This document shows positions 46,947 through 58,650 of a DNA stretch of 64,000 nucleotides, piece by piece (the first letter of the stretch is position 1; each line of letters begins with the position of its first letter). Made by a program: the position numbers and the translations under genes. The notes under the pieces are model-generated. The model was not told the DNA's origin. It did no database searches and saw only the letters and a list, made by a program, of their open reading frames with translations. Source of the stretch: Sipunculus nudus (taxonomy: Eukaryota; Annelida; Sipuncula; Golfingiida; Sipunculidae); NCBI GenBank assembly GCA_026874595.1, contig CM049321.1, positions 10,899,979-10,963,978 on the forward strand. Direction: 5' to 3'.

Positions 46947-48149
46947 ATGGATTCATTTGAGGAAAACACACTTTCAAAGACTTCAGAAGAATCTGATGGA
47001 GAAATATGGGTAAAACAAGAAGAAGAAGAAGACCAACATTCAGTTGAAAGTCACAAAACTCCAGCTGTATCAGAATCTGCATGCACAACTTACATAGTGT
47101 TAGATACCATAAAATCTGAGAACATTGAAAATTTGACTTTGCCTTGCAAATCAACAGAGGAGGGCAAGGATTTAGCTGATGACAGTCAGACAAAAGCCTT
47201 AATAAATCACCAATCAGAGCTGTCAGTCTGCCAAAAATGTGGGACAAGTTACTCTAGTGATTATGAGCCTGATGAACGAGACAGTGAGTCACGAAGTACA
47301 GATGAAATACATATGTGTGAAAATTGTCAGAATTCACACTCAAACACTTTTTCAGCAGAGACTACAATAGAAACAAGCTGCACTTTTTGTGGAAAATCCT
47401 TTGCTAATGGCAGATACTTGCGGAGACACATTAAGATTCATACGGGTGATAAACGTTACAAATGTGAAAATTGTGGTAAAAGTTTCATCACAAAAACTCA
47501 ACATGAACGTCATGTACGCACACACACAGGAGAAAAACCGTTCCAGTGTCAGTATTGTAAGAAATGGCATGCTTCAAAGGGTGAACTAAGTGTGCACATA
47601 AGAACACATGAGACTGATAAAGCTTTCAAATGTCATATCTGTAACAAATGTTTTCCCACGAAGAGACATCTGACATTACATTTCAGATGCCACACAGGAG
47701 AGAAACCATTTGTGTGTGAATTTTGTGGCAAATCTTTCACCTCCAGCACAAATCGGGCTCGCCATGTTCTCGTCCACACTGGGGAGAAACCATTTGTGTG
47801 TGAGCATTGTGGGAAATCTTTCAGAGAGAAGTGTCAGCTTGTCAGACATGTCAGAACCCACACCGGGGAGAAACCTTTCAGTTGCGAGTTTTGTAGCAAA
47901 TCTTTCATCGATCAGAGCCATCTTGCACGTCACGTTAGGACTCATACCAAAAAGAAGTTTCACTGCTGCGAGTACTGTGGCAAAAGCTTTTCTGAAAATA
48001 GCAACCTCAAAACCCATAAGAGGATACACACGGGAGAGAAACCGTACCACTGTGAACTGTGTGAGAAAAGTTTCACTCAGAAGAGTAACTTGAAATCACA
48101 CATGAGAACACACTTTAGTCATAAGCCAGACACAGAATTTACCACATAA
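46947..48149 (+). CDS. Nine-finger C2H2 zinc-finger protein
   Basis: A complete 400-residue frame. The N-terminal 140 residues are acidic and disordered, with two SUMO consensus sites (VKQE at 22-25 and IKSE at 55-58) and no KRAB or BTB domain. A half-finger remnant, CQKCGTSY, has no histidines. Nine C2H2 fingers run from residue 145 to 389, with TGEKP or near linkers (TGDKR, TGEKP, ETDKA, TKKKF). The third finger has KKWHAS where KSF is usual, and the eighth has an extra Cys (HCCEYC). The arrangement is that of nuclear DNA-binding regulators with SUMO-dependent repression; targets are unknown. An acceptor-like TTGTAGTCAG ends just before GCATGG, so a 5' UTR exon probably lies upstream. The short C-terminus after the last finger is usual. 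Unrelated in detail to the finger gene at 1-2043. Confidence 0.93.
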   Translation: MDSFEENTLSKTSEESDGEIWVKQEEEEDQHSVESHKTPAVSESACTTYIVLDTIKSENIENLTLPCKSTEEGKDLADDSQTKALINHQSELSVCQKCGTSYSSDYEPDERDSESRSTDEIHMCENCQNSHSNTFSAETTIETSCTFCGKSFANGRYLRRHIKIHTGDKRYKCENCGKSFITKTQHERHVRTHTGEKPFQCQYCKKWHASKGELSVHIRTHETDKAFKCHICNKCFPTKRHLTLHFRCHTGEKPFVCEFCGKSFTSSTNRARHVLVHTGEKPFVCEHCGKSFREKCQLVRHVRTHTGEKPFSCEFCSKSFIDQSHLARHVRTHTKKKFHCCEYCGKSFSENSNLKTHKRIHTGEKPYHCELCEKSFTQKSNLKSHMRTHFSHKPDTEFTT

Positions 48150-48227
48150 GACAGTATGAGATGAAGTTTTTCTCTGAGAATAATTTTTTCTGCAAACATG
48201 AGTAGGATTGGGGCCAGTCATGTAGGG

Positions 48228-48690
48228 CTGAAGTCTATACTTGGACTTGGAGGTAAAAACTCGAGAAATCAGGCGGAGTCCATCTAGAGTCCAATAGAAA
48301 ACAACTCTATCACATTTTATAAAGACTTACCTACATGTGCAAACTGCTAACAGAATATTACAATATAATTTCATTATATACATATATATATTTATATACC
48401 AATTTTCGCTCAGCATCTGTAGCTATAAATGTAATTAACCATTATGGTAAAATCGTGTGAACAAACTTAATAATATACATGATAATCTGAGATTTCTATT
48501 TTAAATTGCTTTTTATCATATGGATATTTGTATTGGACTCTGACTTGGACTCAGGTTCCGAATGACTCTGACACAAAGAAGGATGACTTGGACTGGAACC
48601 TCAGTTACCAGACTTGGACTTGAGTGGCCTGTACTCAGAGTTGCACACAGACTCTGATGGTGTCGACTTTACTACAACACTGGTTGGGAC
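48228..48690 (+). repeat. Region of degenerate GGACTT/GGACTC repeats
   Basis: Dense GGACTTGGA, GGACTCTGACTTGGACTC and GAGTCC words occur at 48230-48300 and 48533-48660. The same vocabulary (GTGGACTCGGTCTGA, AGTCCGAGTCC) recurs at 60710-60790, suggesting a dispersed family. Confidence 0.5.
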
Positions 48691-49522
48691 GATTACCAGT
48701 ATCCAAAAAAAAAAAATCACGATATCAGTCAATTAAAATAACTGAACTGTTAACTTCCTTAATATTGTTGTTATATCACAATTTGTCTTTTAGTCCATTG
48801 TTTCGGTTCACATTAATTGATGAAATAGACTTGTGTTTTCAGAGTAACATATAATCTCAAGAGAGAAAATAATAACAAAGAAATACAGTAATCATTATAT
48901 ATACAAAACATGTATATAAATATTTTGAATTTATAATAACAAATTAATAGAATCATTAAAAATTATGTAAGTACCACTGACAGTTGTGATATGACACAAG
49001 GGCTCGAGTTCCTGTGCCAGATAATAATATCACAACTTATTGCAATAAATTTTTATATTATTTTTGTGATATAGGAAACTGATATTTCCCAAGAGAAAAC
49101 TTGAGGATATATTTAATATTTTGATCTTTATATTTATATTTTTTAACATTTCATCCTTATTTTTTTATATTTAAAACATTTCTATTCATGATGTTTAATA
49201 ACTTTATTTTTTTATAATAAATTTATGGAGAATGTGTAGTTTATTGTTAATGCTAAGGGATAAATGCTAAGTGGCAAGTATTATCCACAATAACAGGAGC
49301 TAACTTTTAAAACTTAAGTAAAATTGTTTCAGAGAAAAGCATTTTCTCACAGTAAGGGGGCTATAGTATGTTGTGATATTTTATATTTAACATTTATCAT
49401 ATATATCATTTATTTTTGATCTTTTAACAATTTAATCTTCTCAATGATAAATTCATGGGATGGGAGGATATTGTTGTTTATACTTATTGAATAATGCCCT
49501 TAAAATTCCAGATCCCTCAAGA

Positions 49523-49538
49523 AGTGGGGGGGGGGGGG
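49523..49538 (+). repeat. Poly-G run
   Basis: A G tract directly left of the inverted-repeat element at 49547. Confidence 0.8.
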
Positions 49539-49546
49539 TTCAGCTA

Positions 49547-49709
49547 AGATTCCTTATATATGGCATGCGGAATGCTTGTTAAGAGATTTCGTAAGTAACT
49601 GGCACGGCAACATACATTTTTTGTGTGGAACCGGCAATATTCGCTGCATGTAGTGACTTGTTAATAGCCGGATCAAATTCCACATGCCACAGCTGCTCGT
49701 AAGGAATCT
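49547..49709. mobile_element. Small inverted-repeat element (163 bp)
   Basis: AGATTCCTTA followed at short distance by TGGCATGCGGAAT at the left is mirrored by ATTCCACATGCCA and TAAGGAATCT at the right. Compact MITE-like foldback; no coding potential. Confidence 0.6.
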
Positions 49710-52251
49710 CACTTTATTTATTTAGTCAATAACGATTTTATCTACATTCTCTTTTCTGTACATAAGGACTTAAGTCTTAAAAACTTCCGAAAAATAACTT
49801 CACATATATTCAGCTCATGAGAAAAGAGATTGAAACCAACCCTCCTCTGCCCCTTGATCCACCCTGTTGTATTTCACCTTGTAGGTTAAAGGGGCCTCAG
49901 GTTTGAGCTGCATATTTTAAGTAATTAAAAAGTAATTGATATTTACTTGTCCCATCAGTTTGCACAGATCATATTATTGACTCACTGTAGTTTGCTGGTC
50001 ACTCCTCATGTCTAGGTTTGTAAAATATAACAAAGCCTCAAGGCTCACATAATTATCATCCATAGAAGTCTGATTTACCTGCTCAGCATAATGGTCAATA
50101 TATCATAGTATAAAAGTCTGTGTTTTGTCACCTGTTGGAGTCCAACGTGTCTATGCTCAACAACCAAGGTCCCGTTTGTCATGAATTTCATCAGATTTAA
50201 TCTTTACTTTATCCACACTTGTTCAGTACCCATAGTATTCATACATACATGTATATTAAAAACGAATATATTTATATATATATATATATATATACATATA
50301 TACATATATTCAAAAGTAAAATATTTATAAATAGTAAAATATTGAAATTGTTGTATTGAAACCATATAAGCTGAAACCCCTCATGTATTGAGGTGGCAGT
50401 TTTCTTACTTTGTAAAATCCCCCTTGCTTCTAACATCTGAATGTTGAAGTTTGCTGGTGGTTCCTTTTATATATACATATGTAATACCCAAAGTAATTTT
50501 ATATATCTCTTCATTTATGTTTTACTTAATTATTTTTTTTATTTTACAAGTGTCAGTACATCTATATAATTTCATTACTTCGCTATCAATTAAAAAATGG
50601 ATAAAAGTCTTCTTTCTTATTTTTTCTTACAGGTATTTCTCAAGGACCAATTCTATGTAAGCAGCGATTTATGTCATCTTGAGGAACTTAAATTTTTGTT
50701 TTCATTTAAATTTTGCTTCAGTATAAAATCATGTGTCATTGTCAGTGGACCTGTTACCAGATAATGGGTCACAAATCGTAACCTGTTTATTATAACAATA
50801 ATTATTCAGCAAACTAGTTTTGAAAACGCGAAATTCAGCATCAAATGAAAATTCGACATTTCCATGTGTGCAAGGCTGTTGAAGTAAAGATTTACAAAAA
50901 AAGCCTTAACAGAATTAAATATAATCCTCATTTTAATGGAGAAAAACAATGCATTCCTCTATTAAAGTCAATTCTTTAGTACCGCTTAAAGAAGTAGAAG
51001 TAGTGAGGGGTGGGTGGAAACCCTTTTGTACCGCCTCGAAAAAATTCTCTCGGAAGCTCTGATAATTATAACTGCATCTCAAGCTATTCTTCTATTTAAT
51101 ATTCAGGGCACGCACAACTTATTGGTGGTGGTGCTCAGTAACTGCAATAACAAACTGCCATTCTGTCTTGACTTAAGATAATACTGCTTTTAGAGCGTTC
51201 AAGTTGAGCTAGTTAACATTAACTACAACCAGTGGTAATATGTATATATACCCAATCTCAGTCTCGCTTTTGGTTGGGTAAATTGTGTGACTTTGTTTAA
51301 TTAGTTAAATAGGCAACGTGAATTGTTATGGATTGATGAGTATGAGAAAGTTATGCCTGTGAATACGTTTTTCTTGGAACGTTTCTGGTGTGCCCATAAG
51401 GATTATATGTACGATGTTCAACATATATGTGTCCACCTGTATTATACGTTTATGAAAAAAATATTCTTCAAGTCAGCATATATAAGTGATAGTCTAATAT
51501 GACAATCAAGATATTTGATATAAATCTCCAATTTATGTTTTACATTTTTTTTCTAATCTTTCTAATGATCTGACAGATCAGATGTGTAGCTGCATGAGTA
51601 GCATTTTTTAGCTTGTCATATTTTTGCATGTGACCAATGACCTTGACCGCCAAGAGTAGGCTGATATGTTGTAAAATGTAGACTAATTTTTCATATTTTT
51701 TTTTAATTCCTGTAATACTGTAAAAGGTAGGTATTGATTGCCCTTGTGGAAATTAGCTCCATTAATCTTCTACCCTAGAGTACCATTTTCTCCCTCGAAA
51801 TGTAAATAAATTTTCTTCGCATAGAAAAGATGAACATGAGGGAATGGAACAAACATAAGTAATGAACACATATAGTTATGTCTTGCTTTGTTTCAAACAT
51901 TCCTCACCAGTATGACCTCTTCTGAACGATATGCCGATTTCTATGAAGATAGGTTTCAGTGTATACAGAACTGTAAATTGTTAAGGGAGATTTATTTGCT
52001 TTTTTTTCATAAGATACAAACATCGGTTCGAGCAACCTTATCAGACTTTCGAAATCGACTTTATTTTGAATTTTAACTGTCAGTTAATGTTGTCTGGTTT
52101 CTGTTATAAATTTACAACTGTGGTCAAAATTCGTTTGGACCAGTCACAGTGAGCAATTGATGACTAATGATGCATGTACATGTAAACGGGGAAATACGTT
52201 TCGGTAGACTATCTAATTTAATTATCCTTTAACGTGACAGTTAACTTGCTA
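49710..52251. other. Long intergenic stretch, no gene recognised
   Basis: AT-rich, with a (TA)n patch at 50272-50310. The frames at 50451-50660 and 51888-52076 are short and featureless. Confidence 0.4.
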
Positions 52252-52589
52252 AGGCCAAAAAAAATTAAAGGTATGGTTCTCAGGCACCGCCCGCATCAAT
52301 TTTAAACCCCCGCTTCAAAACTTTTTATTTTGATTTTCAATAAAAATTTTCCAATTTTGAGCTGCTGCCGCTCCGAATTTCTTTCAAGAAGATAAAACCA
52401 TACAATTTACTTTGTTTTGTAGTGCTTTTACTTATTTAGCAAAATAAAACTGTTATTTTCTTGCTTTACCCTTATCATTTGACATTTTAATCGAAACATA
52501 CCAAAAAATTTAAAATAAAAAAAGCGCCCGCCCGCATTGATTTCTGAAAAAAAGTGCCTGAGAACCATACCTTTTTTTTATTTTGGCCT
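52252..52589. mobile_element. MITE with about 35-bp inverted termini
   Basis: The left end AGGCCAAAAAAAATTAAAGG, continuing TATGGTTCTCAGGCAC, is matched by the complement of the right end, AGGCCAAAATAAAAAAAAGG, continuing TATGGTTCTCAGGCAC. Inside the arms, CCGCCCGCATCAATTT and AAATCAATGCGGGCGGGC are again complementary. It is 338 bp and non-coding. Confidence 0.78.
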
Positions 52590-53781
52590 AAGTCAGAATT
52601 ATTCATTCGTTTGCTACATGATAGCTACAGATAAGTAGACGCGTGCCCCATACTCATTAAATCGACCCACTCTGAACCATGGCACAAATTTAAGAAGTCG
52701 GCTGGGATACAGACTTCAGGTTACACCAATTTCTGGCTACTTCACCCCCATTCCGCTCGTTGATTTAACAAAATGATAAATTCTCATATTTTTTTATATA
52801 TTATTTCTACGACTCAAACTTATTTTGGAAATCAAGAAGAAAACATATGAATTTTAAGTAGATAAACATAAAGAAAAACACTACCTTGTTGGGGAAATCT
52901 GAAATTGATTTCAAGTTAAGGGGGGCGGATCTGAAATCGATACACTGGTCTTGGCAGCAAAATGTTTGGGCGCTTTGCCATGCTGAACTATAAGGATCAG
53001 CCTTTGATCGTTATTTTTACATCCGGTCGTTTCATCCTTATGGTCGGCCTATAGTCCGTCCATTAACAGAGCACAATACGTAACCTTTAGATCTAGAAAG
53101 TTAATAATTGTTATCCAGTTAGGTTCTGGTAAAATGTCTTTCCAAACCCGAAATTAAGTCACCCTGATCTATATTCTACAAACTCTGGGTTAAAAATAAT
53201 TCATACTCTTCTGGGTGTTCAGAACTGCTCAGCACATCGATTACCTTATTATTTGCAAAGTTTTTTTATTATTTTTATTTGTTTGTGAGGTTTGTTTATA
53301 TTAATATTGAGACTAAAAAATAGCGGTGAGATGAGAGTTTAAGCTGTGCTTTATATCATAAGCTGCCTTTCGCTATTTATGGTAGGAGTACTACACCTGA
53401 TTTACATCTTTAACTAAGCAAGCATGCCTTAAATTAGGAACAAAATCAGATGAAACACATCGTCAGAAATGTCACTAAAAGCGGTACAATTTCACAACGA
53501 CTGGTGCTATTATAACAAAATTTTGTACAATAAATAATTCATTAATGCATGGATTGCCTTGAAAGTTGCAATGCATCTTGATCTGAATATAGTTTTTTAG
53601 TTGAAACGAGACTACGGCACCCCTTTTTATCATTAGTATTAGAAGTAATAGTAGTAATATTATTAGTAGATGTAGTCATATTTATCCAACGTTGCTCTGA
53701 TGTAACATAAGTAATATTGACCATTTCTTTAGGCATAATTATTCCAAAGAATAGAAGGTATTTCCATGATTCAATGTTTGA
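52590..53781. other. Intergenic, nothing recognised
   Basis: No gene. A short run of TAGTAATATTATTAG-like words sits near 53640. Confidence 0.4.
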
Positions 53782-53859
53782 TTTTTAGCTCAGCTGACTG
53801 AAAGTCATCTGAGCTATAGCGATCACTCTTTGTCCGTCGTCCGTCTGTCCGTCCGTTAA

Positions 53860-56800
53860 CCAGGCACAAATCGTAACCGCTGGACCTAGAACCTTGTAAC
53901 TTGGGATTCTGAGAGGTCCATAAAAAATCTCCTTGGAAACCAGAAATTAGGTCTCTGTTACCCATATCCTTCGAGCTATGTGGCCCCAAAGTACCCCCCA
54001 GAAAAGTCAAAAATTTCATACAAAAACTTCAATATCTCATTAACTACTTGACTGATGGTCATGATTTTTGGCATACATATTGATCATGAGATGTTACATC
54101 ACTTCCTGCAGACTGGTGGCGCCACCTGTATTTTTCGATTTTTTACGAATTTTTTTCTCTATTTTTGAGACCTTTAAAAATGTGAACATCTGTTAACAAG
54201 GCACAAATCATAAAGACTGGACTTAGAATCTTAATTTTTGACACACTGAGAGGTCCATGAAAAATCTCCTTGGAAACCAGAAATTAGGTCTCTGTTACCC
54301 ATATCCTTCGAGCTATGGGGCCCGAAAGTACCCCCAAGAATAGTAAAAAATTTCATACAAAAACTTCAATATCTCAATAACAACATCACTGATGGTCTTC
54401 ATTTTTGGCATACATATTGATCATGAGATGTTCTATCAGTTCCTGCAGACTGGTGGCGCCACCTGTACTGTTTGATTTTTTACGATTTTTTCCTCTATTT
54501 TTGAGACCTTTGAGGATGCTGTCATCTGTTAGCGTGGCACAAATCGTAACGACTGGACCTAGAATCTTCATTTTCGACACACTGAGAGACCTATGAAAAG
54601 TCTCCATGGAAACCAGAAATTAGGTCTCTGTTACCCATATCCTTCGAGCTATGGGGCCCAAAACTACCCCCCAGAATAGTCAAAAGTTTCATACAAAAAC
54701 TTCAATATCTCATTGACTACATCACTGATGGTCATGATTTTCGACATACATATTGATCATGAGATGTTTCATCAGTTTGTGCAGACTGGTGGCGCCACCT
54801 GTATTTTTCAATGTTCACGAATTGTTTTCTCCATTTTTGAGACCTTTAAGGATGTAGTTATCTGTCAACAGGGTACAAATCGTAACGACTGGACCTAGAA
54901 TCTTCGTTCTTGACACACAGGGAGACCCATGATAAGTCTCCATGGAAACCTGAAATTTGGTCTCTGTTACCCATATCCTTTGAGCTATGGCACTCCAAAG
55001 TACAGCTCAGAATAATGGAAAATTTGACTATGATACAAAAGCTAAAGTATCTGAACAACTAATGCAGAGATAACCATAATTGTTTGCATGGATATTGATC
55101 ATGGAGTGTTTCATAAGTTTCTGCAGACTGGTGGCACCACCTGTATTTGTTCGGTTTTTTTTTTTTTTACAAATTTTCCGGTATTTTTGAGACCTTTAAA
55201 GATATGAACATCTGTTAACAGGGCACAAATCATAAAAACTAGACCAAGAATCTTCATTCTTGACACACAGGGAGACCCATGAAAAGTCTCCATGGAAACT
55301 TGAAATTAGGTCTCTGTTACCCAATATCTTTAAACTGTATGGGTCCAAAATACCCCCCCCCCTTGAATAATGGAAAATTTGATACAAAAACTGCAGTATT
55401 TCAATAACTACAACACTGATGGTCATGATTTTCGGCATACATATTGATCATTAGCTGTTCCATCAGTTTCTGCAGACTGGGTGTGCCACCTCTATTTGTA
55501 TCCGCCAAAACGAAGTTTTGCGGATACTATGTTTTTGACCGGGTTCCGCCTCCGCCGCCGCGTTCGTTTCCGGAGAACTCCTCTGAGACTACTGGACAGA
55601 TTTTTCCGAAACTTACACAAATTATCGGGTCACATGTGAACTGGTGCCTAACCAAGTGACCTTGACCTCTGACCTTTCGTCTCTGCCCAGCGTCCGTTTG
55701 TGCGTCTGTTTCCACACATAAACCCTTATATCTCTGTAACCGTTTGACCGATCCGGAAAAATTTTTTACACAAATGTAGCCCTGGGATAGCTTTATAACA
55801 TACACAACAAAAGGTGGCGCCACCTGCAACCATGTTTGCACAGTGTCCATCTGTTCATCTGCCTGGGGTTAAAATCACTCATATCTCTGCAGTGGTTTGA
55901 CTAATTCACCTAAAATTCGGCATGCGTATACATCCTAGATAGCTTTCTCGATTTTATGACAGGTGGCGCCACCTACATTCACGTTAATGCTCCACACATA
56001 AACCCATATATCTCGGGAACCGTTTGACCGATCCGGAAAAAATTTTTACACAAATGTAGCCCTGGGATAGCTTTATAACATACACAACAAAAGGTGGCGC
56101 CACCTGCAGCCATTTTTGCACAGCGTCCATCTGTTTGTCTACCTTTGGTTGAAATCACTCATATCTCTGCAGTGGTTTGACCAAATTACCTGAAATTCAG
56201 CATGCTTGTACATCCCGCATAGCTTTCTTGATTTTATGACAGGTGGCGCCACCTACATTCAGGTTCACGCTGTAGACATCCATGCTTATATCTCCGGACT
56301 CATTCAACCAATCAGGACAATTTTTTTACACAAATGTAGCCCTTGGATAGCTTTATAACATACACAAGAATGCTTGTGTATATATCTTGGATAGTTTCTC
56401 ATTCAAATAACAGGTGGCGCCACCTACAATCATGTTTATGTGGCAGAGATCCATTCTAATATTTAACACATGTTACTCTATATCCCCTTGCCACTCAATC
56501 CATGCCTTACTTCACCCGTCCTTCTCTGATTTTGGCGGATACACATAGTCGCTTGTCGACTACCCGTATTCTAGTTTTTTTCAAATTTTTACGAATTTTT
56601 TTCTTTTTTTTGAGACCTTTAAAGATGTGGTTATCTGTCAACAGGGTACAAATCGCAACAACTGGACCTAGAATCTTCATTCTTGTCATGCAAGGAGGCC
56701 CATAAAAGGTGCCTATGGAAACTTGAAATTAGGTCTCTGTTACCCATATCCTTCAAGCTATAGGACTCCAAAGTATCCCTCAGAATAATGGACAATTTGA

Positions 56801-56918
56801 TACAAAAACTTAAGTATCTGAACAACTAATGCAGAGATCACCATGATTTTTTGCATGGATATTGACCATTAAGTGTTTTTATTAGTTTATGCAGACTGGT
56901 GGAGCCACCTGTATTTTT
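53860..56918 (+). repeat. 340-bp tandem array (about 6 units), interrupted by a family 1 copy
   Basis: Each unit carries CTGCAGACTGGTGGCGCCAC and TGTATTTTT, a TTTTTACGAATTTTTTTC stretch, GGTCTCTGTTACCCATATCC and a GATATTGATCATGAGATG-like segment. Palindromes start near 54115, 54453, 54788, 55132, 55478 and 56898, i.e. every 336-346 bp once the inserted element is subtracted. From left to right the palindrome decays from GGTGGCGCCACC to GGTGGCACCACC, GGGTGTGCCACC and GGTGGAGCCACC. Confidence 0.8.
55498..56574 (+). mobile_element. Family 1 Helitron-like element (copy c), intact ends
   Basis: The 5' foldback is GTATCCGCCAAAACGAAG with TTTTGCGGATAC (55498-55527). A DR1 lies inverted at 55663-55675. 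The core has palindromes near 55812, 55961, 56095, 56243 and 56412. The 3' part has the inverted subterminal repeat TTTTGGCGGATAC (56530-56542), a perfect TAGTCG-CTTGT-CGACTA hairpin (56546-56562), 8 bases, then CTAG (56571-56574). The flanks are T on each side and rejoin as one unit of the surrounding 340-bp array, giving an internal empty-site control. Confidence 0.82.
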
Positions 56919-58081
56919 GCATCTGCCAAAACGAAGTTTTGCAGATACTATGTTTTTGACCGGGTTCCTCTGCCGGTGTTCGTTTCCAGAGAGCTCCTCG
57001 GAGACTTATGGACCGATTTTCCCCAAACTTACACCTATTATCGGGTCACATGTGAACTGGTGCCTAACCAATTTGCGTTGACCTCTGACCTTTACTCTCT
57101 ATCCAGTGTCCATTTGTGGGTCTGTTTCCACTCATAAACCCTCATATCTCGGGAACCGTTTGACCGATCAGGAAATAAAATTGATACAAATGTAGCCCTT
57201 GGATTGCTTTATAACATACACAAAAAATGGTGGCGCCACCTGTAACCATGTTTGCACAGTGTCCATCTGTTCATCTGCCTTGGGTTAAAATCACTCATAT
57301 CTCTGCAGTGAATTGACTAATTCACCTGAAATTCGTCATGCGTATACATCCAGGATAGCTTTCTTGATTTAATGACAGGTGGCGCCACCTACATTCACGT
57401 TCACGCTGATGACATCCAAGCTTATATCTCGGGAACCGTTTGACCGATCAGGAAATAAAATTTATACAAATGTAGCCCTTTGATAGCTCTGTAACATACA
57501 CAAAAAATGGTGGCGCCACCTGTAACAATGTTTGCACAGCGTCTGTCTGTTAGTCTGCCGTGGCCTAAAATCACTCATTTCTCTGTAGTGGTTCGACATA
57601 ACTGCCTAAAATTTTGCAGGTTTATACATCATGGACAGCTTTCTTGATTTTATGACAGATGCCACCTACATTCTAGTTAACGCTGCACACATCCAAGCTC
57701 ATATCTCAGGAACCATTTGACCGATTGGGCCAAAATTGTGCATGTGTTTAGATCTCACATAGGTCTTTATCATACACAAAACTGGAGGGGTTACCTGCAA
57801 AGATTTTTGCACAGTGTTTGTCTGTTTGTCTGCCATGGGCAAAAATCGCTCATATACATGTAGTGGTTTGACTTTTCTGCCTAAAATTTTGCAGGTGTAT
57901 GCAACTTGGACAGCTTTCTGGATTTGTGGTAGGTGGCACAACCTACATACACATTTAGGCTGCAGACATCCATGCTAATATGCAACATACCTCACTCTAT
58001 TACCCCTTGCCACTCAATCCATGCCTCACTATCCGATTTTGGCAGATACATGTAGTCACTTGTCAGTTACCCGTATTCTAG
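56919..58081 (+). mobile_element. Family 1 Helitron-like element (copy d), older
   Basis: It has the same organisation as copy c but more decayed: foldback GCATCTGCCAAAACGAAG with TTTTGCAGATAC (56919-56948), inverted DR1 at 57079-57091, palindromes near 57230, 57377 and 57509, 3' subterminal repeat TTTTGGCAGATAC, a weakened hairpin, and CTAG (58078-58081). It sits in the next unit of the same 340-bp array. Confidence 0.75.
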
Positions 58082-58385
58082 TTTTAAAAGTTTACACATT
58101 TTTCTCTATTTTTGAGATATATAAATACAGACTAAATCTTGGCCTGTTGGTTAATCTGTTTGATGCTTCAGTTGAATGGGTATATACTACCATTCTGATG
58201 ATAAAATTTCCTTTTGCGAATCTCTTCCCAGTCAGCTGAGCGTCATGACCCATGGGTCACTTGTTTTTTTTTAGTCACTTAATTTTGCACCCCTTGTTGT
58301 TAAATTCGAAGTTGATATTATGTTTAACTGTTAGTGCGTCACAGAACTTTGTGTAAGCTGAGCGTTATTACCAAAGGGTCAGTTG

Positions 58386-58650
58386 TTTATTGCTTCCGCC
58401 AGGAGAGTATGCGTTTATCCTCGTTCCTGTATGTGTTTGAGTGTGCGTCTGTGTTCACAACATTACTGACGCAATCATTAACGGCATCTCATCACATTTT
58501 CAATACATTTCGGGAATTTGCCAAGGAAAAAGCGATTATAGACTTTGATGAGGATCTGAAACGTACATGATTCGGATTCAGGAACGCCATCAAGGAATAT
58601 TCACAAATGTAAAGTCACTTATGGCGGAGGCTTGCATACTTTAGATTGCA
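58386..58650 (+). repeat. GGCGGAGG-type dispersed repeat, partial copy
   Basis: From TTGCTTCCGCCAGGAGAGTA through GTTCACAACATTACTGACGC and GAATATTCACAAATG to ATGGCGGAGGCTTGCAT. Collinear with 61860-62185. Confidence 0.65.

Larger units (their letters stand above)
53782..58263 (+). mobile_element. Family 2 Helitron-like element (copy W) with two nested family 1 elements
   Basis: The 5' end at 53782 is TTTTTAGCTCAGCTGACTG, folding back on GTCATCTGAGCTATAG, followed by a CGTCCGTC tract. The 3' end at 58263 shows GTCAGCTGAGCG, TGACCCATGGGTCA and CTTG. Removing the family 1 insertions (55498-56574 and 56919-58081) leaves about 2.24 kb with a roughly 340-bp tandem core. Both flanks are T-runs, as expected for Helentron-type insertion at TT. 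No transposase. Confidence 0.75.

Noticed and set aside
47352-48050. Minus-strand frames opposite the zinc-finger gene
   Set aside because: Antisense shadows produced by the repeated finger codons.
55527-55850. Minus-strand 107-codon frame
   Set aside because: It lies wholly in the 5' region of family 1 copy c, and the same sequence is broken in copies a, b and d.
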